Shown: positions 15,869 through 24,921, numbered from the stretch's first letter. The stretch is 64,000 nt of DNA from DATGLG01 sp035294245 (GCA_035294245.1 DATGLG010000034.1:21487-85486); one strand, 5' to 3'. Made by a program: numbers and translations. Notes: generated by a model from the sequence alone, not told the origin.

Positions 15869-16927
15869 ATGGACGCGGTGATATCGTCGATGCGCGCGGG
15901 TTCCGCGGAAATCGGCTCCTCCCTGGGCGAGAGAGCCTCTGCACTGCTCTCCGTCGTCGTTCCCTTCTACAACGAGGGGCCGAATGTCGAAGCCTTCTTC
16001 TTGCGCCTGATCCCGGCGCTCGAGGATATCGGCCTCGAATGGGAGGTCATCGCCGTCAATGATGGCAGCCACGACGATACGTTGAAGCGGCTGATCGCCG
16101 CGCGAGAGCGGCATCCCGAGATCAAGGTCATCGACTTCTCGCGAAATTTCGGCAAGGAGCCGGCGCTGTCCGCCGGGCTCGCCCATGCGCGCGGAGATCT
16201 CATCGTGCCGATCGACGCCGATCTGCAGCACCCGCCGGAGCTCATCGCGGAAATGGTGGCGAAATGGCGGGAGGGCTATGAGGTCGTCTATGCGGTGCGC
16301 TCCTCACGAGAGTATCAAAGTCGGGCGACGCGCAACTTCACGCGGTTCTTCTATTGGATATTCGACCGTCTTTCCGACGTCCCGCTTCCGGCCGGCGCCG
16401 GCGACTTCCGGCTCATGGACCGCCGCGTCGTCGACGTCATCAACCGCATGCCGGAGCGCACTCGCTTCATGAAGGGCATTTTCGCCTGGGTGGGCTTTCG
16501 CCAGACGGGCGTCCTATTCACCCCCGCTCAACGCCGAAGCGGCGGGAGCAAATGGGATTTCATCAAGCTCGTGCGCTTTGCCTTCGACGGCTTGACGGCC
16601 TTCTCGAATTTCCCGCTCAAGGTGTGGGGGCTGATCGGCGCCTGCATCTCGCTTTTGGCCTTCATCTATATCGTGATCCGACTGTTGCGGACGTTCCTCT
16701 ATGGGATCGATGTTCCGGGATATGAATCGATCATCGTGGCGATCCTCTTCCTCGGCGGCATGCAGCTCCTGACCTTGGGCATTATCGGCGACTATCTTGG
16801 GCGCGTTTTCGACGAGGTAAAGGGACGGCCGCTCTACATCGTCCGCGCCGCCTATGGCCTCGATCCCCATAAAGCCGAGGAGGGTCCCGTGTCTTCGGAG
16901 CGGGCGGACGCCCAGCTTCACCGATGA
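15869..16927 (+). CDS. GT2-family glycosyltransferase with C-terminal membrane segments (GtrB/DPM1-like)
   Basis: This polyprenyl-phosphate glycosyltransferase-type protein (352 aa) has an N-terminal GT-A domain (VVVPFYNEGPNVEAFF; NDGSHDDT; the DXD-like IDADLQHPP) and a membrane part with two strong hydrophobic segments (about residues 250-275 and 288-312). Enzymes of this build transfer glucose, mannose or a related sugar from a nucleotide donor to undecaprenyl phosphate on the cytoplasmic face. The frame is open upstream, but sequence resemblance starts just after the ATG at 15869; a second ATG at 15890 is possible. It overlaps the next gene by 4 nt (ATGA), so the two are probably translated together. 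The acceptor and sugar are unknown. Confidence 0.85.
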   Translation: MDAVISSMRAGSAEIGSSLGERASALLSVVVPFYNEGPNVEAFFLRLIPALEDIGLEWEVIAVNDGSHDDTLKRLIAARERHPEIKVIDFSRNFGKEPALSAGLAHARGDLIVPIDADLQHPPELIAEMVAKWREGYEVVYAVRSSREYQSRATRNFTRFFYWIFDRLSDVPLPAGAGDFRLMDRRVVDVINRMPERTRFMKGIFAWVGFRQTGVLFTPAQRRSGGSKWDFIKLVRFAFDGLTAFSNFPLKVWGLIGACISLLAFIYIVIRLLRTFLYGIDVPGYESIIVAILFLGGMQLLTLGIIGDYLGRVFDEVKGRPLYIVRAAYGLDPHKAEEGPVSSERADAQLHR

Positions 16928-17319
16928 GGCTCTTTAAGGCCCCGGCATTTTGGCTCGGCATCCTGATCGTCGGAGCGGCCTATGGCGTGAGCTTCGAGCT
17001 TCGCCAGGCCGTCGTCGAGCCGAGTGCGGCGGCAATGGCCTGTGCGGCGCGACCGTATCCGACGTGGTGCATCCTGCGCTTCGCCATTCTCGCCGGCCAG
17101 CATAGCGCCCTCTTCGGCGTGATTGCGCTGGTGACCGGCATCCTCGCGCTTTTGCGCGGCGGCCGTGTCCTTGCCATCGCCGCTGCGGCGCTCAGCATGC
17201 CGGCGATCGTGAACTTCAATGTGGAGATGGGCGTGCTGGCGCTGGTCTTCGGCCTGATCGCCGGGGTCAGGATGCCGCGGCCGGAGCGGGAGCTGCTCGA
17301 CGGCGCACCACGAGCTTGA
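16924..17319 (+). CDS. Small membrane protein coupled to the GT2 glycosyltransferase
   Basis: This 131-residue protein has four predicted hydrophobic segments: FWLGILIVGAAYGV, a middle segment with TWCILRFAILA, LFGVIALVTGILALL and a final GVLALVFGLIAGV. I recognise no family. It starts inside the end of the GT2 gene (ATGA overlap). Small GtrA-like or auxiliary membrane proteins often accompany such glycosyltransferases as flippase or scaffolding partners, and that role is the simplest inference. Its 3' end overlaps the convergent GH17 gene by 53 bases, so the last residues are encoded antisense to another coding region. Confidence 0.7.
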   Translation: MRLFKAPAFWLGILIVGAAYGVSFELRQAVVEPSAAAMACAARPYPTWCILRFAILAGQHSALFGVIALVTGILALLRGGRVLAIAAAALSMPAIVNFNVEMGVLALVFGLIAGVRMPRPERELLDGAPRA

Positions 17320-18913
17320 TGCTCCAGGGCAGGGCCAGGAGCAGGGCTGTTGCGCTCCAGCCGATCGCCTGGGAATTTTCAAAGCCTTCGCGGATCATGA
17401 TCCCGGCCGCCCCGAAGAGAAGGAGCGCGACGAGGAGCGCTTCCTCCCGTAGCGGCGCCCAAACGGCTGGCCGACGCTCCCGCCATAAGGCAAAGCCGCT
17501 GAGCCCCACGGCCGCCACGAGGAAGGCCTCGCTCGGAAAATCGCGATAGCGTGGATCGATCACCAACGCAATCGTGACCACCGCAGCACCTACCGCAAAG
17601 CCGAACTGGAGCAGGCCCAAAATGCGCGCGCGCAGGTTGGGCCCGGGTGTCGGCTGCCCGCGCATGAGGTTGAGGGCTTCCTCCGCGGTCGGAAGCGCGC
17701 CACCCGGCCAGTCCGGTCCTCGGGCGAGCGCATCGAGGAGGAGGGCAACAAGGATGAGGCTCGCGACAAGGCCGAGGCCACCCGCAATCACACCGAACGG
17801 CGTCCAGCAGATCGTCGTGGTCAGAATGCCGTCGAGAACGAGGAGCGTGCCGAAAAGCTGGGCGGCCCCGGCGAAGACGAGTCGCTCGAGCACGGCGAGG
17901 GGCCGCCGCCACCGCGCAGCAGCGATTCCCGCGAGCGCGGCAAGCGCCGTTGAGAGAGCCCAGTGCCAACGCCAATCGGGATCGTTGGAGACAGGGCCCG
18001 ACAAGGAGAATTTGGCATGCCGCTCGGCATCGAAGATGCCCCAATGGCCTCCGACGGTGCCCTCCAGCGCGCGCTTCCAGGGCTGGTCGAAGGCCTCGAC
18101 GACGTTGTAGTCCAGCTTCTCGGTCCGGGCAAAGCGGATGAACTCCCGGACGAAGCGGGCTTCGTTCACCAGGCTGGGCAAAGCGCCGCGCCGCATGCGG
18201 CCGGTGCTCGGCCATCCCGTCTCGCCGATCATGATGGGCTTGCCGGGAAAGGCCGCTTGCACCTTGTGGTAGACGGCCGCAACGTGATCGATCGCATGCT
18301 CGATCGGCACCGGATCGTCCTCCCAATACGGAAGGATATGCACGGTGACGAAATCGACGGCCGCCGCAAGCTGCGGGTTCTTGAGCCAGAATTCCCACAC
18401 ATCGGCATAGCTCACCGGTTGCTTGATCGCCGCTTTGACTCGCCGGATATAGCCGGCGAGCTGATCGGGGGTGAGGTCCCGTCGCAGAATGACCTCGTTC
18501 CCGACGATTACCCGGTCGATCACGTCGGGATAGCGGTTGGCCAGCGCGATGACCCTGCGGATTTCGCGCTCATTGATGTCAGGGTCGCGGCCAAGCCAGG
18601 CGCTCTGCATCACCTTTATGCCGAGGGGGCGGGCGAACGGTGCCACCGAGTCGAGCCCTTCGAGGCTCGTATAGGTGCGCACGGCGTCGACATGGCCGGC
18701 CAGAGTGGCGAGGTCGGATGAGATCTCGTCGAGGCTCGGCGTAATATGTGTCAGCGGATTCTCGTCGCTCCGGTAGGGGCTGAAGGAGACGCTGGCGATG
18801 CTATCGGCGCCGGCTTCGGGCAGATCGACAGGCCGACCCTTCTCCGCCCAATAAGCGAGATTGAGCAGCGCGGCAAGAACGAAGGCGGCCAAAGCCGCGG
18901 CCCAACGGCTCAT
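17267..18913 (-). CDS. Membrane-anchored GH17-type beta-glucan enzyme (NdvC-like)
   Basis: The N-terminal half of this 548-residue protein (about residues 35-320, after a signal anchor) is a glycoside hydrolase family 17 domain. It has the acid/base glutamate Glu140 in VIVGNEV and the nucleophile Glu231 in MIGETGWPSTG. The C-terminal half (about 330-548) holds around seven or eight hydrophobic segments. GH17 domains act on beta-1,3-glucans, and membrane-linked bacterial versions such as NdvC of Bradyrhizobium act in beta-(1,3),(1,6)-glucan synthesis as transglycosylases. Size and layout fit an NdvC-like protein, but no ndvB glucan synthase is in the window. The start overlaps a 68-aa ORF by 4 nt, and the end overlaps the convergent small membrane protein gene. 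Confidence 0.82.
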   Translation of the reverse strand: MSRWAAALAAFVLAALLNLAYWAEKGRPVDLPEAGADSIASVSFSPYRSDENPLTHITPSLDEISSDLATLAGHVDAVRTYTSLEGLDSVAPFARPLGIKVMQSAWLGRDPDINEREIRRVIALANRYPDVIDRVIVGNEVILRRDLTPDQLAGYIRRVKAAIKQPVSYADVWEFWLKNPQLAAAVDFVTVHILPYWEDDPVPIEHAIDHVAAVYHKVQAAFPGKPIMIGETGWPSTGRMRRGALPSLVNEARFVREFIRFARTEKLDYNVVEAFDQPWKRALEGTVGGHWGIFDAERHAKFSLSGPVSNDPDWRWHWALSTALAALAGIAAARWRRPLAVLERLVFAGAAQLFGTLLVLDGILTTTICWTPFGVIAGGLGLVASLILVALLLDALARGPDWPGGALPTAEEALNLMRGQPTPGPNLRARILGLLQFGFAVGAAVVTIALVIDPRYRDFPSEAFLVAAVGLSGFALWRERRPAVWAPLREEALLVALLLFGAAGIMIREGFENSQAIGWSATALLLALPWSIKLVVRRRAAPAPAAAS

Positions 18914-19116
18914 CGTCCAACCGCCGCGCCGATAACAGTTCCCGGCGAGAAGAGGCGCATATCGATGCCGAACATCACCCGTATCGGCGAGAATGTCATC
19001 ATGATTGGGGTGACGCCAAGGCCGCTCGAGAGCTCTTCGCGATCGGTATCGCCATCTCGCCCCGACCGCCGGCGCGGACCGTAGTATGGCCGGTTCGCAA
19101 CGTCAATGACGCTCAT
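18910..19116 (-). CDS. Possible 68-aa protein between hydrolase and GH17 genes
   Basis: The open frame starts with ATG two bases after the alpha/beta-hydrolase stop, with GGAAG about ten bases upstream. It ends in an ATGA overlap with the GH17 start. It encodes an Arg/Asp-rich N-terminal half and a hydrophobic C-terminal half containing VTPIMMTFSPIRVMFGIDM. The exact fit between two genes is the evidence for translation. No family is recognised. It could instead be a spacer that happens to be open. Confidence 0.4.
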   Translation of the reverse strand: MSVIDVANRPYYGPRRRSGRDGDTDREELSSGLGVTPIMMTFSPIRVMFGIDMRLFSPGTVIGAAVGR

Positions 19117-19118
19117 TA

Positions 19119-19985
19119 TCAAAGGCTTCCGAGAAAGTCCTCGAGCGCGGATCGTGCTGCAGGCTCGTCGAGAGACGGCGCGTGTCCCACCGCCGGGACC
19201 GTCACGCGCAGAAGATCCGGCTTCTCCGCGGCCATGCGATCGAAGGTGACCTCGCTCAGCACATCCGAAACGCCACCCCGTATCGCCAGCACGGGCATCC
19301 TGCGGAGCGAGCGGAAATAAGGCCAGAGCTCCGGCAGCTTGGCGCCATTGGCGCGAAGCGGCTTGACAAGAGCCACGTCCCAATCGAAGTGGAGGAGCCC
19401 ATCCTCTCGCAACGCGAAGGTCCCCCTTGCCATGCGCTGCCACTCCCCCTCGGTTTGGAGCGAGAGCATGGGAAAGGTCGATTTAAGATAGGCGATCGCG
19501 CTTGGCCAATCACGCTGCGGCCGGTCGGTGCCGATGAAATCGAGAATGCGCTCGATTCCTTGGGGGGCGAGTTCGGGGCCGACGTCGTTGAGCACCACCC
19601 CCGCGATCCCCTTGGGCTGGAGCACGCCGAGAACCATGCCCAGAATCCCGCCCAGCGACGTGCCCACGACCACGACCTTGTCGAGATCGAGCAGCGCGAG
19701 GAGATGACGAATGTCGTTCAGATAGGTCTCGGCGCGGTAGTTGCGCCAATCGGGATCATAGGCGGAGCGGCCGCGTCCGCGATAGTCGAGGCAGATGATG
19801 CGGCGCTCGGCCGCCCAGCGCCGCGCAAATCCGTCGAAATCTGCGGCGTTACGCGTTAACCCGCTGAGACAGAGGAGGGGGGTGCGAGGCGAAGCAGGAT
19901 CCCCGTAGTCACGGTAATAAAGCCGGAGATCGTCCTGCGCGTGATAATAGCCGTCGCGATAGGCGGAAGACGTGGCGCTATCCAT
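19119..19985 (-). CDS. Alpha/beta hydrolase
   Basis: This alpha/beta-hydrolase fold protein (288 aa) has the oxyanion region CLSGLTRNAADFD, the nucleophile elbow GTSLGG (Ser110) and a late catalytic histidine in VGHAPSLDEP. A second hydrolase at 47771-48631 shares the same LTRN..DFD and GRGRS segments, so the two are paralogues. The frame is open to 20186, but the region before Met at 19985 is low-complexity and unlike the family; 19985 is chosen on that ground although its ribosome-binding site is weak. It heads a run of minus-strand genes (hydrolase, 68-aa ORF, GH17 protein). The substrate is unknown. Confidence 0.82.
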   Translation of the reverse strand: MDSATSSAYRDGYYHAQDDLRLYYRDYGDPASPRTPLLCLSGLTRNAADFDGFARRWAAERRIICLDYRGRGRSAYDPDWRNYRAETYLNDIRHLLALLDLDKVVVVGTSLGGILGMVLGVLQPKGIAGVVLNDVGPELAPQGIERILDFIGTDRPQRDWPSAIAYLKSTFPMLSLQTEGEWQRMARGTFALREDGLLHFDWDVALVKPLRANGAKLPELWPYFRSLRRMPVLAIRGGVSDVLSEVTFDRMAAEKPDLLRVTVPAVGHAPSLDEPAARSALEDFLGSL

Positions 19986-20067
19986 GTTCAGGAGGCTGGA
20001 TGCAATACCGACGCTACCATAGCCGCGCCGCCCACCGGAGCAAAGCAGAGAGGCGGAGGATTGAGGC

Positions 20068-22122
20068 TCAGCGGGGGAGTCTCGCGCCGATGCTCTCGCC
20101 CTTATCGGCCAGGGTGTCGCTCTTGGAAACCACGCCGTCGTTTCGACCCGTGAGGTCCCGGTCCAGGTTGAACCCGGCCCTGGCAAGGGCGCGGCTTCGG
20201 CTGCCGGCCAGCTGCTCGCGATAGACTTGCAGGGCCTCGAGAACGCGCTGGACGTAATTGCGCGTCTCGCTGAATGGGATCATTTCGATCCAGTCGATCG
20301 GATCGACCTCTACAGAGCGGGGATCGCCATTATCGTGCATCCATTGATGGACATTGGCGGGACCGGCGTTATAGGCGGCGAGCGCCAGCACGTAATTGCC
20401 GCCGAAAGCATCGAGCAGATGGCCGAGATAGGCGCTCCCGAGCTCGATATTGTAGCCGGGGTCGTCGAGGAGCCGGTCATTGGCAAAACGCACGCCGAGC
20501 TCGCTTGCCGTCCTCCGCGCCGTCGCCGGCATGAGTTGCATGAGGCCGAGTGCGCCGGCGCGGCTGACCGCCTTGACGTCGAAAGCGCTTTCCTGGCGGA
20601 TGACCGACAGCACGAGGGCGCCTTCCGCCGAGACCGTCGCGGGAATGGGGCGCACCGGATAGCCGTGCGCGGTGAGGGGCATCTCGCCATGCCAGGTTTG
20701 GCGAGCGAGACGCACCGCAAGATCGGGCCGCATCTCCGCCACGGCGAGGTCGGCGACGAGCTCTGCCTCCTCGGGCGTTTTCGCCAGGACGGCGAGGCGC
20801 TTGATGAAATGCTCCTCGAGATCGCGTTCGCCGATCTGCCCCAGCTCGTGGACGGCGCGCACGAGCTCCTTGTCGTTGAAGGCCTCGCGCATATAGACGG
20901 CCACATGCGGCGCCGGCGGCAGGGTCGGCTGCGATGCGGGATCGAGCCGTAGTGCCGAGAGCTGGCCGTAATATGTCGTCCCGTATTGCGCGGCCGCGGC
21001 GTAGGCGTCGTGGGCTTCCTGGGTCTTGCCCATGGCGGCCAGGGCGCGGGCTTCCCAATACTGTGCGCGGGAGCGGCTGATCGGGTAACGGACGACCTCG
21101 GCCATGTTGCGGAAATGCTTGAGCGCCCGTTCCGGCTCGCGCAGGAGGCGCAGCGCGATCCAGCCCGACAGCCATTCGGCATCGGCATAGCTTGCCGTCC
21201 CGAGATTTTGATCATGGTGCTCGGCGAGGCGGAGCGCCTCGGTGATGTAGCCTTGTGCGAGGGCGCGATGGACCTCGATCGCCCGCTCCTCCCACCACAG
21301 CTCAGGTCGAACCAGATTGGCCGGAGGATGCATGAGGATGGCGCGCGCCTCCTCGTCCATCCCCTTGCGCCGACGCCAACGCAGCCGATCGAAAAGAAGA
21401 CCGGGGTCGGCGGCGAGACTGGCCGGAACACGGCGCAGCGCCCACTCGACGCCGGGCGTCATGCCCATCAGCTTGATGCGTGCCTCGGCGAGCGCCGCAT
21501 GGCCGGCATCGACGCGGCGCTCCATCGCGTGGGCAGCTGCGATCTGGCCGTCCCACAACAGACGATCGAGGCGCGCGACATTGTCCTGCGGCCGCAGGTC
21601 CTGATGGTGCTTGAACAGGAAAATGAGCTCCTGACGCTCGCCGAAATTGCCTTCGATCCAGGTCTGGCGGAGAAGCTCGAGCCCCTTCTCGCGCTGGCCA
21701 AGGGCCAAGAGCGCCTCGGCGTCGCGGATCTTGCCTGTGGTCGAGAGCGGCGGGTGCGTCTCGAACCAGCTTCTGACGCGCGTCGGCGGCGTTGCGTCGG
21801 TGATCGCATCTTCGGCGCGCTGGCGAAGGGCGTTCTGCGATGGCCAGTCCGGATTGTTCGTGATGAAGGTCGCGATCTCGTCGAAGCTCGGGTCGCTGCC
21901 CGGCCGGACGAGCGCTTCCCATTGCAGCACCTTGGCGAGAGTCTTGTCGCTTGCCTTGCTCGCCAGTGCCAATGCCTCCGACCAATGGTCCTGATGGGCA
22001 GCCCGGAACGCGGCCCGATAGGTCTGGAGATCCTGCGCCGTCAGGGCGGGTGGCGGCGCAGCGTTCGCGGCCGCCCCCGATAGCCCCACCAGTGCCGCGA
22101 TTGCGAGCGTAACGATCCTCAC
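20068..22122 (-). CDS. slt: Soluble lytic murein transglycosylase (Slt70-like)
   Basis: This periplasmic peptidoglycan lyase (684 aa) cleaves the MurNAc-GlcNAc bond with formation of 1,6-anhydroMurNAc. A signal peptide (IVTLAIAALVGLSGAAANA) is followed by a long alpha-superhelical U/L region of repeated helices (about residues 30-460). The C-terminal SLT domain has catalytic Glu511 in VIRQESAF, then GLMQLMPATA and AAYNAGPANV. The GTG at 22122 is preferred over upstream starts because GGGGGC precedes it and the signal peptide follows at once. The frame otherwise runs to 22368 across the dapA start. It is divergent from dapA with a 196-base gap and lies 82 bases upstream of the alpha/beta-hydrolase gene. 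Confidence 0.93.
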   Translation of the reverse strand: MRIVTLAIAALVGLSGAAANAAPPPALTAQDLQTYRAAFRAAHQDHWSEALALASKASDKTLAKVLQWEALVRPGSDPSFDEIATFITNNPDWPSQNALRQRAEDAITDATPPTRVRSWFETHPPLSTTGKIRDAEALLALGQREKGLELLRQTWIEGNFGERQELIFLFKHHQDLRPQDNVARLDRLLWDGQIAAAHAMERRVDAGHAALAEARIKLMGMTPGVEWALRRVPASLAADPGLLFDRLRWRRRKGMDEEARAILMHPPANLVRPELWWEERAIEVHRALAQGYITEALRLAEHHDQNLGTASYADAEWLSGWIALRLLREPERALKHFRNMAEVVRYPISRSRAQYWEARALAAMGKTQEAHDAYAAAAQYGTTYYGQLSALRLDPASQPTLPPAPHVAVYMREAFNDKELVRAVHELGQIGERDLEEHFIKRLAVLAKTPEEAELVADLAVAEMRPDLAVRLARQTWHGEMPLTAHGYPVRPIPATVSAEGALVLSVIRQESAFDVKAVSRAGALGLMQLMPATARRTASELGVRFANDRLLDDPGYNIELGSAYLGHLLDAFGGNYVLALAAYNAGPANVHQWMHDNGDPRSVEVDPIDWIEMIPFSETRNYVQRVLEALQVYREQLAGSRSRALARAGFNLDRDLTGRNDGVVSKSDTLADKGESIGARLPR

Positions 22123-22318
22123 TGCCGCCCCCACACGGCCGTCGCAAGCCGCAACCCGTGTTTCGTGTTGAGACGCGCGGATTCTAAGCGCGAATGCGCC
22201 GCGCGCCAAGATTTTGACGACGTTTCCGACCAAAATCGATCCCTCGCGATACTTGCTCGCCGCGGCTCCGGGCAGTATCGTCGCCCGGACGGGAGCCCCC
22301 GAGAAAGGATAAATCGCC

Positions 22319-23218
22319 ATGTTTAAGGGATCGTTTACCGCCCTGATCACGCCGTTCAGCCACGGCAAGGTCGATGAGCGTGCCTTTCAGGACTTCGTCG
22401 ATTGGCAGATCAAGGAGGGGAGCCATGGGCTCGTCCCCTGCGGGACGACCGGCGAATCGCCGACCTTGAGCCATGAGGAGCATAACCGGGTGACCGCCCT
22501 CTGCATCGAGGTGGCCAAGGGCCGCGTTCCGGTCATCGCCGGCACCGGCTCGAACTCGACCGAGGAGGCCATCGCGCTCGCTCGCCACGCGGAGAAAGCC
22601 GGCGCCGATGCGCAGCTCGTGGTAACCCCCTATTACAATAAGCCGACCCAGGAGGGCCTTTATCGCCATTTCAAAGCGATCCACGACGCCTGCGGGCTGC
22701 CCATCCTCATCTACAATATTCCACCCCGAAGCGTGGTCGACATGTCGGTCGAGACCATGGCGAGACTCGCCGAGCTGCCGCGGATCATCGGGGTAAAGGA
22801 TGCGACCAACGATCTGACCCGTCCGCTGCGGACGCGGCTCGCAATCGGCGCCAAGTTCTGCCAGATGTCCGGCGAAGACGCGACGGCGGTTGCCTTCCTG
22901 GCCCAGGGGGGCCACGGCTGCATCTCCGTCACGGCGAATGTCGCCCCCAAGCTCTGCGCCGAGATGCATGGTGCCTGGCAGCGAGGCGACATCGCTGCGG
23001 TCCAGTCGCTCAACGAACGTCTCATGCCGCTTCACCTCGCTCTCTTCGCCGAGACGAGCCCGGCCCCGGTGAAATACGCAGCGAGCCTCCTCGGCCTGGG
23101 ATCGGACGAGGTGCGGCTGCCGCTCTGCGAGGTCCAGGAGACGACCAAGGCGCGCATCCGCGAGGCAATGGCGCTACTCGGCCTCCTCGGGGGCGGGACG
23201 CGCCGCACCGCCGAGTGA
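22319..23218 (+). CDS. dapA: 4-hydroxy-tetrahydrodipicolinate synthase
   Basis: This enzyme condenses pyruvate with aspartate semialdehyde in the lysine and diaminopimelate pathway. The 299-residue TIM-barrel protein has the pyruvate-binding GTTGESPTL (Thr43-Thr44), Tyr106 in TPYYNKP, Tyr132 in IYNIPPR and the Schiff-base Lys160 in IIGVKDATND. Length and motifs are standard. The ATG follows GAGAAAGGATAAATCGCC. It overlaps smpB by 4 nt (GTGA), so the two form one operon, and it is divergent from the lytic transglycosylase, a peptidoglycan gene. Confidence 0.97.
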   Translation: MFKGSFTALITPFSHGKVDERAFQDFVDWQIKEGSHGLVPCGTTGESPTLSHEEHNRVTALCIEVAKGRVPVIAGTGSNSTEEAIALARHAEKAGADAQLVVTPYYNKPTQEGLYRHFKAIHDACGLPILIYNIPPRSVVDMSVETMARLAELPRIIGVKDATNDLTRPLRTRLAIGAKFCQMSGEDATAVAFLAQGGHGCISVTANVAPKLCAEMHGAWQRGDIAAVQSLNERLMPLHLALFAETSPAPVKYAASLLGLGSDEVRLPLCEVQETTKARIREAMALLGLLGGGTRRTAE

Positions 23219-23673
23219 CGCCCACCCGAATCGCCGCCCAGAATCGCCGCGCGCGCCACGATTATTTCATCGAGGAAACGGTCGAGGCCGGCATTGTGCT
23301 CGCCGGCAGCGAGGTCAAGGCGCTGCGCGAAGGGCGCGGGAACCTCAATGACGCCTATGCAGGGCCGAGCGAGGGCGCGTTGTGGTTGTTCAACGCCTAT
23401 ATCCCCGAATATCGCGCCGCCAACCGCTTCAATCACGAGACGCGCCGCCCGCGAAAGCTCCTGCTTCACAAGCGACAGGCCGACCGCCTCTCGGGCCTCG
23501 TCCAGCGCGAGGGGGCGACCTTGGTTCCGCTGGCGGTTTATTTCAACGAGCGCGGCATCGCGAAGGTCGAGCTCGGCTTGGCCCGCGGCAAGAGAAAGGC
23601 CGATAAGCGCGCGGCCGAGCGGGAGCGCGAATGGCAGCGCAGCAAGGCGCGCATCCTGCGAGCACGGGGATGA
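23215..23673 (+). CDS. smpB: SsrA-binding protein SmpB
   Basis: SmpB binds tmRNA and brings it to stalled ribosomes in trans-translation. The 152-residue protein shows the OB-fold hallmarks: RRARHDYFIEETVEAGIVL, GSEVKALREGRGNLNDAY and the basic C-terminal tail rich in Lys and Arg (KRKADKRAAERERE) that folds in the ribosomal A site. The GTG start overlaps the dapA stop, a common arrangement in alphaproteobacteria. The ssrA RNA gene was not seen in this window. The stop lies 5 bases from the convergent uracil-DNA glycosylase stop. Confidence 0.97.
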   Translation: MTPTRIAAQNRRARHDYFIEETVEAGIVLAGSEVKALREGRGNLNDAYAGPSEGALWLFNAYIPEYRAANRFNHETRRPRKLLLHKRQADRLSGLVQREGATLVPLAVYFNERGIAKVELGLARGKRKADKRAAEREREWQRSKARILRARG

Positions 23674-23678
23674 ATCGA

Positions 23679-24314
23679 TCAGGCATCATCGACATGCCGC
23701 CTGATCCTTGCCATGACCTCTTCGAACATCTCCGCCGTCAGTCGCCCCGTGTTGGTGTTGAGGCGAGAGCAGTGGTAGCTGTCGAAGAGGCGGATCCCGC
23801 GCGCAAGCTGGTATTCGGCGCCGTGGGCAAAGGGCGCCTTGCCCGGCTTGAGGCCGAAGCACGCAAGTACCGAGGCATGTGAGATATTGCCGAGGCAAAG
23901 AATCGCGCGGAGGTGCGAAAGCGCGTCGATCTCGGCCGAGAGGAAATTGCGGCAGGTGGCGACTTCCGCCGGAACCGGCTTGTTTTCCGGCGGCACGCAG
24001 CGCACCGCATTGGTGATCCTGGCACCGACGAGGATCAAGCCGTCATCCGGCCGCGCCGCATAAGTGCCGCGAGCAAAACCGAATTTGATCAAGGTCGTAT
24101 AGAGGAGCTCACCGGCGTAATCGCCGGTAAAGGGGCGGCCGGTGCGGTTGGCGCCCTTCAATCCCGGCGCGAGCCCTACCACCAGGAGGCGGGCGTCGGC
24201 CGGCCCGAAGGACGGCACCGGGCGGTTGAAGAAGCTCGGAAAGGCCGCGCGGTTCGCGTCCCGGAAATGCGCTAGCCGCGGGCAGAGTGCGCAATCCTTC
24301 TCTGGCTCGGCCAT
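23679..24314 (-). CDS. Family 5 (UDGb-type) uracil-DNA glycosylase, [4Fe-4S]
   Basis: This base-excision repair glycosylase removes uracil (and often hypoxanthine) from DNA. The 211-residue protein has the iron-sulfur cysteines Cys8 and Cys11 near the N-terminus and a second pair in VRCVPPENKPVPAEVATC. Motif A, GLAPGLKGANRTGRPFTGD, matches family 5, which lacks the catalytic Asp of family 1. The C-terminal motif is HCSRLNTNTGRL. A TTG start 15 bases upstream is possible; the ATG at 24314 is preferred. It lies 25 bases downstream of the NYN-domain gene on the same strand. Family 4 is the alternative, but the NRTGR motif favours family 5. Confidence 0.88.
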   Translation of the reverse strand: MAEPEKDCALCPRLAHFRDANRAAFPSFFNRPVPSFGPADARLLVVGLAPGLKGANRTGRPFTGDYAGELLYTTLIKFGFARGTYAARPDDGLILVGARITNAVRCVPPENKPVPAEVATCRNFLSAEIDALSHLRAILCLGNISHASVLACFGLKPGKAPFAHGAEYQLARGIRLFDSYHCSRLNTNTGRLTAEMFEEVMARIRRHVDDA

Positions 24315-24339
24315 GCCCGGGCCCTGCAAGGGCGCGCGC

Positions 24340-24921
24340 TCAGGCCACGCCGTAGATATCTTCGCTGCGGCGGGTATCCCCGGCCTCGCGGTGGTGATTG
24401 CGCTCGATGAGAGGCGCTAGATCTTGCAACTCGACGAAGGTGTCTGCTTGGCGGCGCAGCTCGTCGGCGACCATCGGGGGTTGCGAGCGCGTCGTGCTTA
24501 CGACCGAGACCCGAACGCCTTTTCGCTGCACCGCTTCGACGAGGCGCCGGAAATCCCCATCGCCCGAGAACAACACGATATGGTCCAAGCGATCGGCCAT
24601 TTCCATCACGTCGATTGCGAGCTCGATATCCATATTGCCTTTGATCTTGCGGCGCCCCATGGCATCGGTGAACTCCTTGGTTGGCTTGGTCACCATGGTG
24701 TAGCCGTTGTAATCCAGCCAGTCGACGAGGGGGCGGATGGGCGAGTATTCCTGATCCTCGATCAGCGCCGTGTAGTAGAAGGCCCGCACCAGATGTCCCT
24801 TGCTCTGGAAGAGGTCGAGGAGGCGCTTGTAATCAATATCGAAGCCAAGGGCGCGCGCGGCCGCATACAAATTGGAGCCGTCGATGAAGAGCGCAATCCG
24901 CTCATGGGGATAGAAAAACAT
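24340..24921 (-). CDS. NYN-domain protein (LabA/DUF88 family)
   Basis: This 193-residue NYN (PIN-like) domain protein is probably a metal-dependent RNase or RNA-binding protein. Family acidic residues are visible: Asp14 in ALFIDGSNLYAAA, the cluster in GNMDIELAIDVMEMAD, and the late SGDGDFRRLVEAVQRKG. LabA-like proteins of this length are common next to folK and rpoZ in alphaproteobacteria, but their function is not settled. It is divergent from folK across a 146-base AT-rich gap. The two-gene unit with the uracil-DNA glycosylase may reflect only proximity. Confidence 0.85.
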   Translation of the reverse strand: MFFYPHERIALFIDGSNLYAAARALGFDIDYKRLLDLFQSKGHLVRAFYYTALIEDQEYSPIRPLVDWLDYNGYTMVTKPTKEFTDAMGRRKIKGNMDIELAIDVMEMADRLDHIVLFSGDGDFRRLVEAVQRKGVRVSVVSTTRSQPPMVADELRRQADTFVELQDLAPLIERNHHREAGDTRRSEDIYGVA

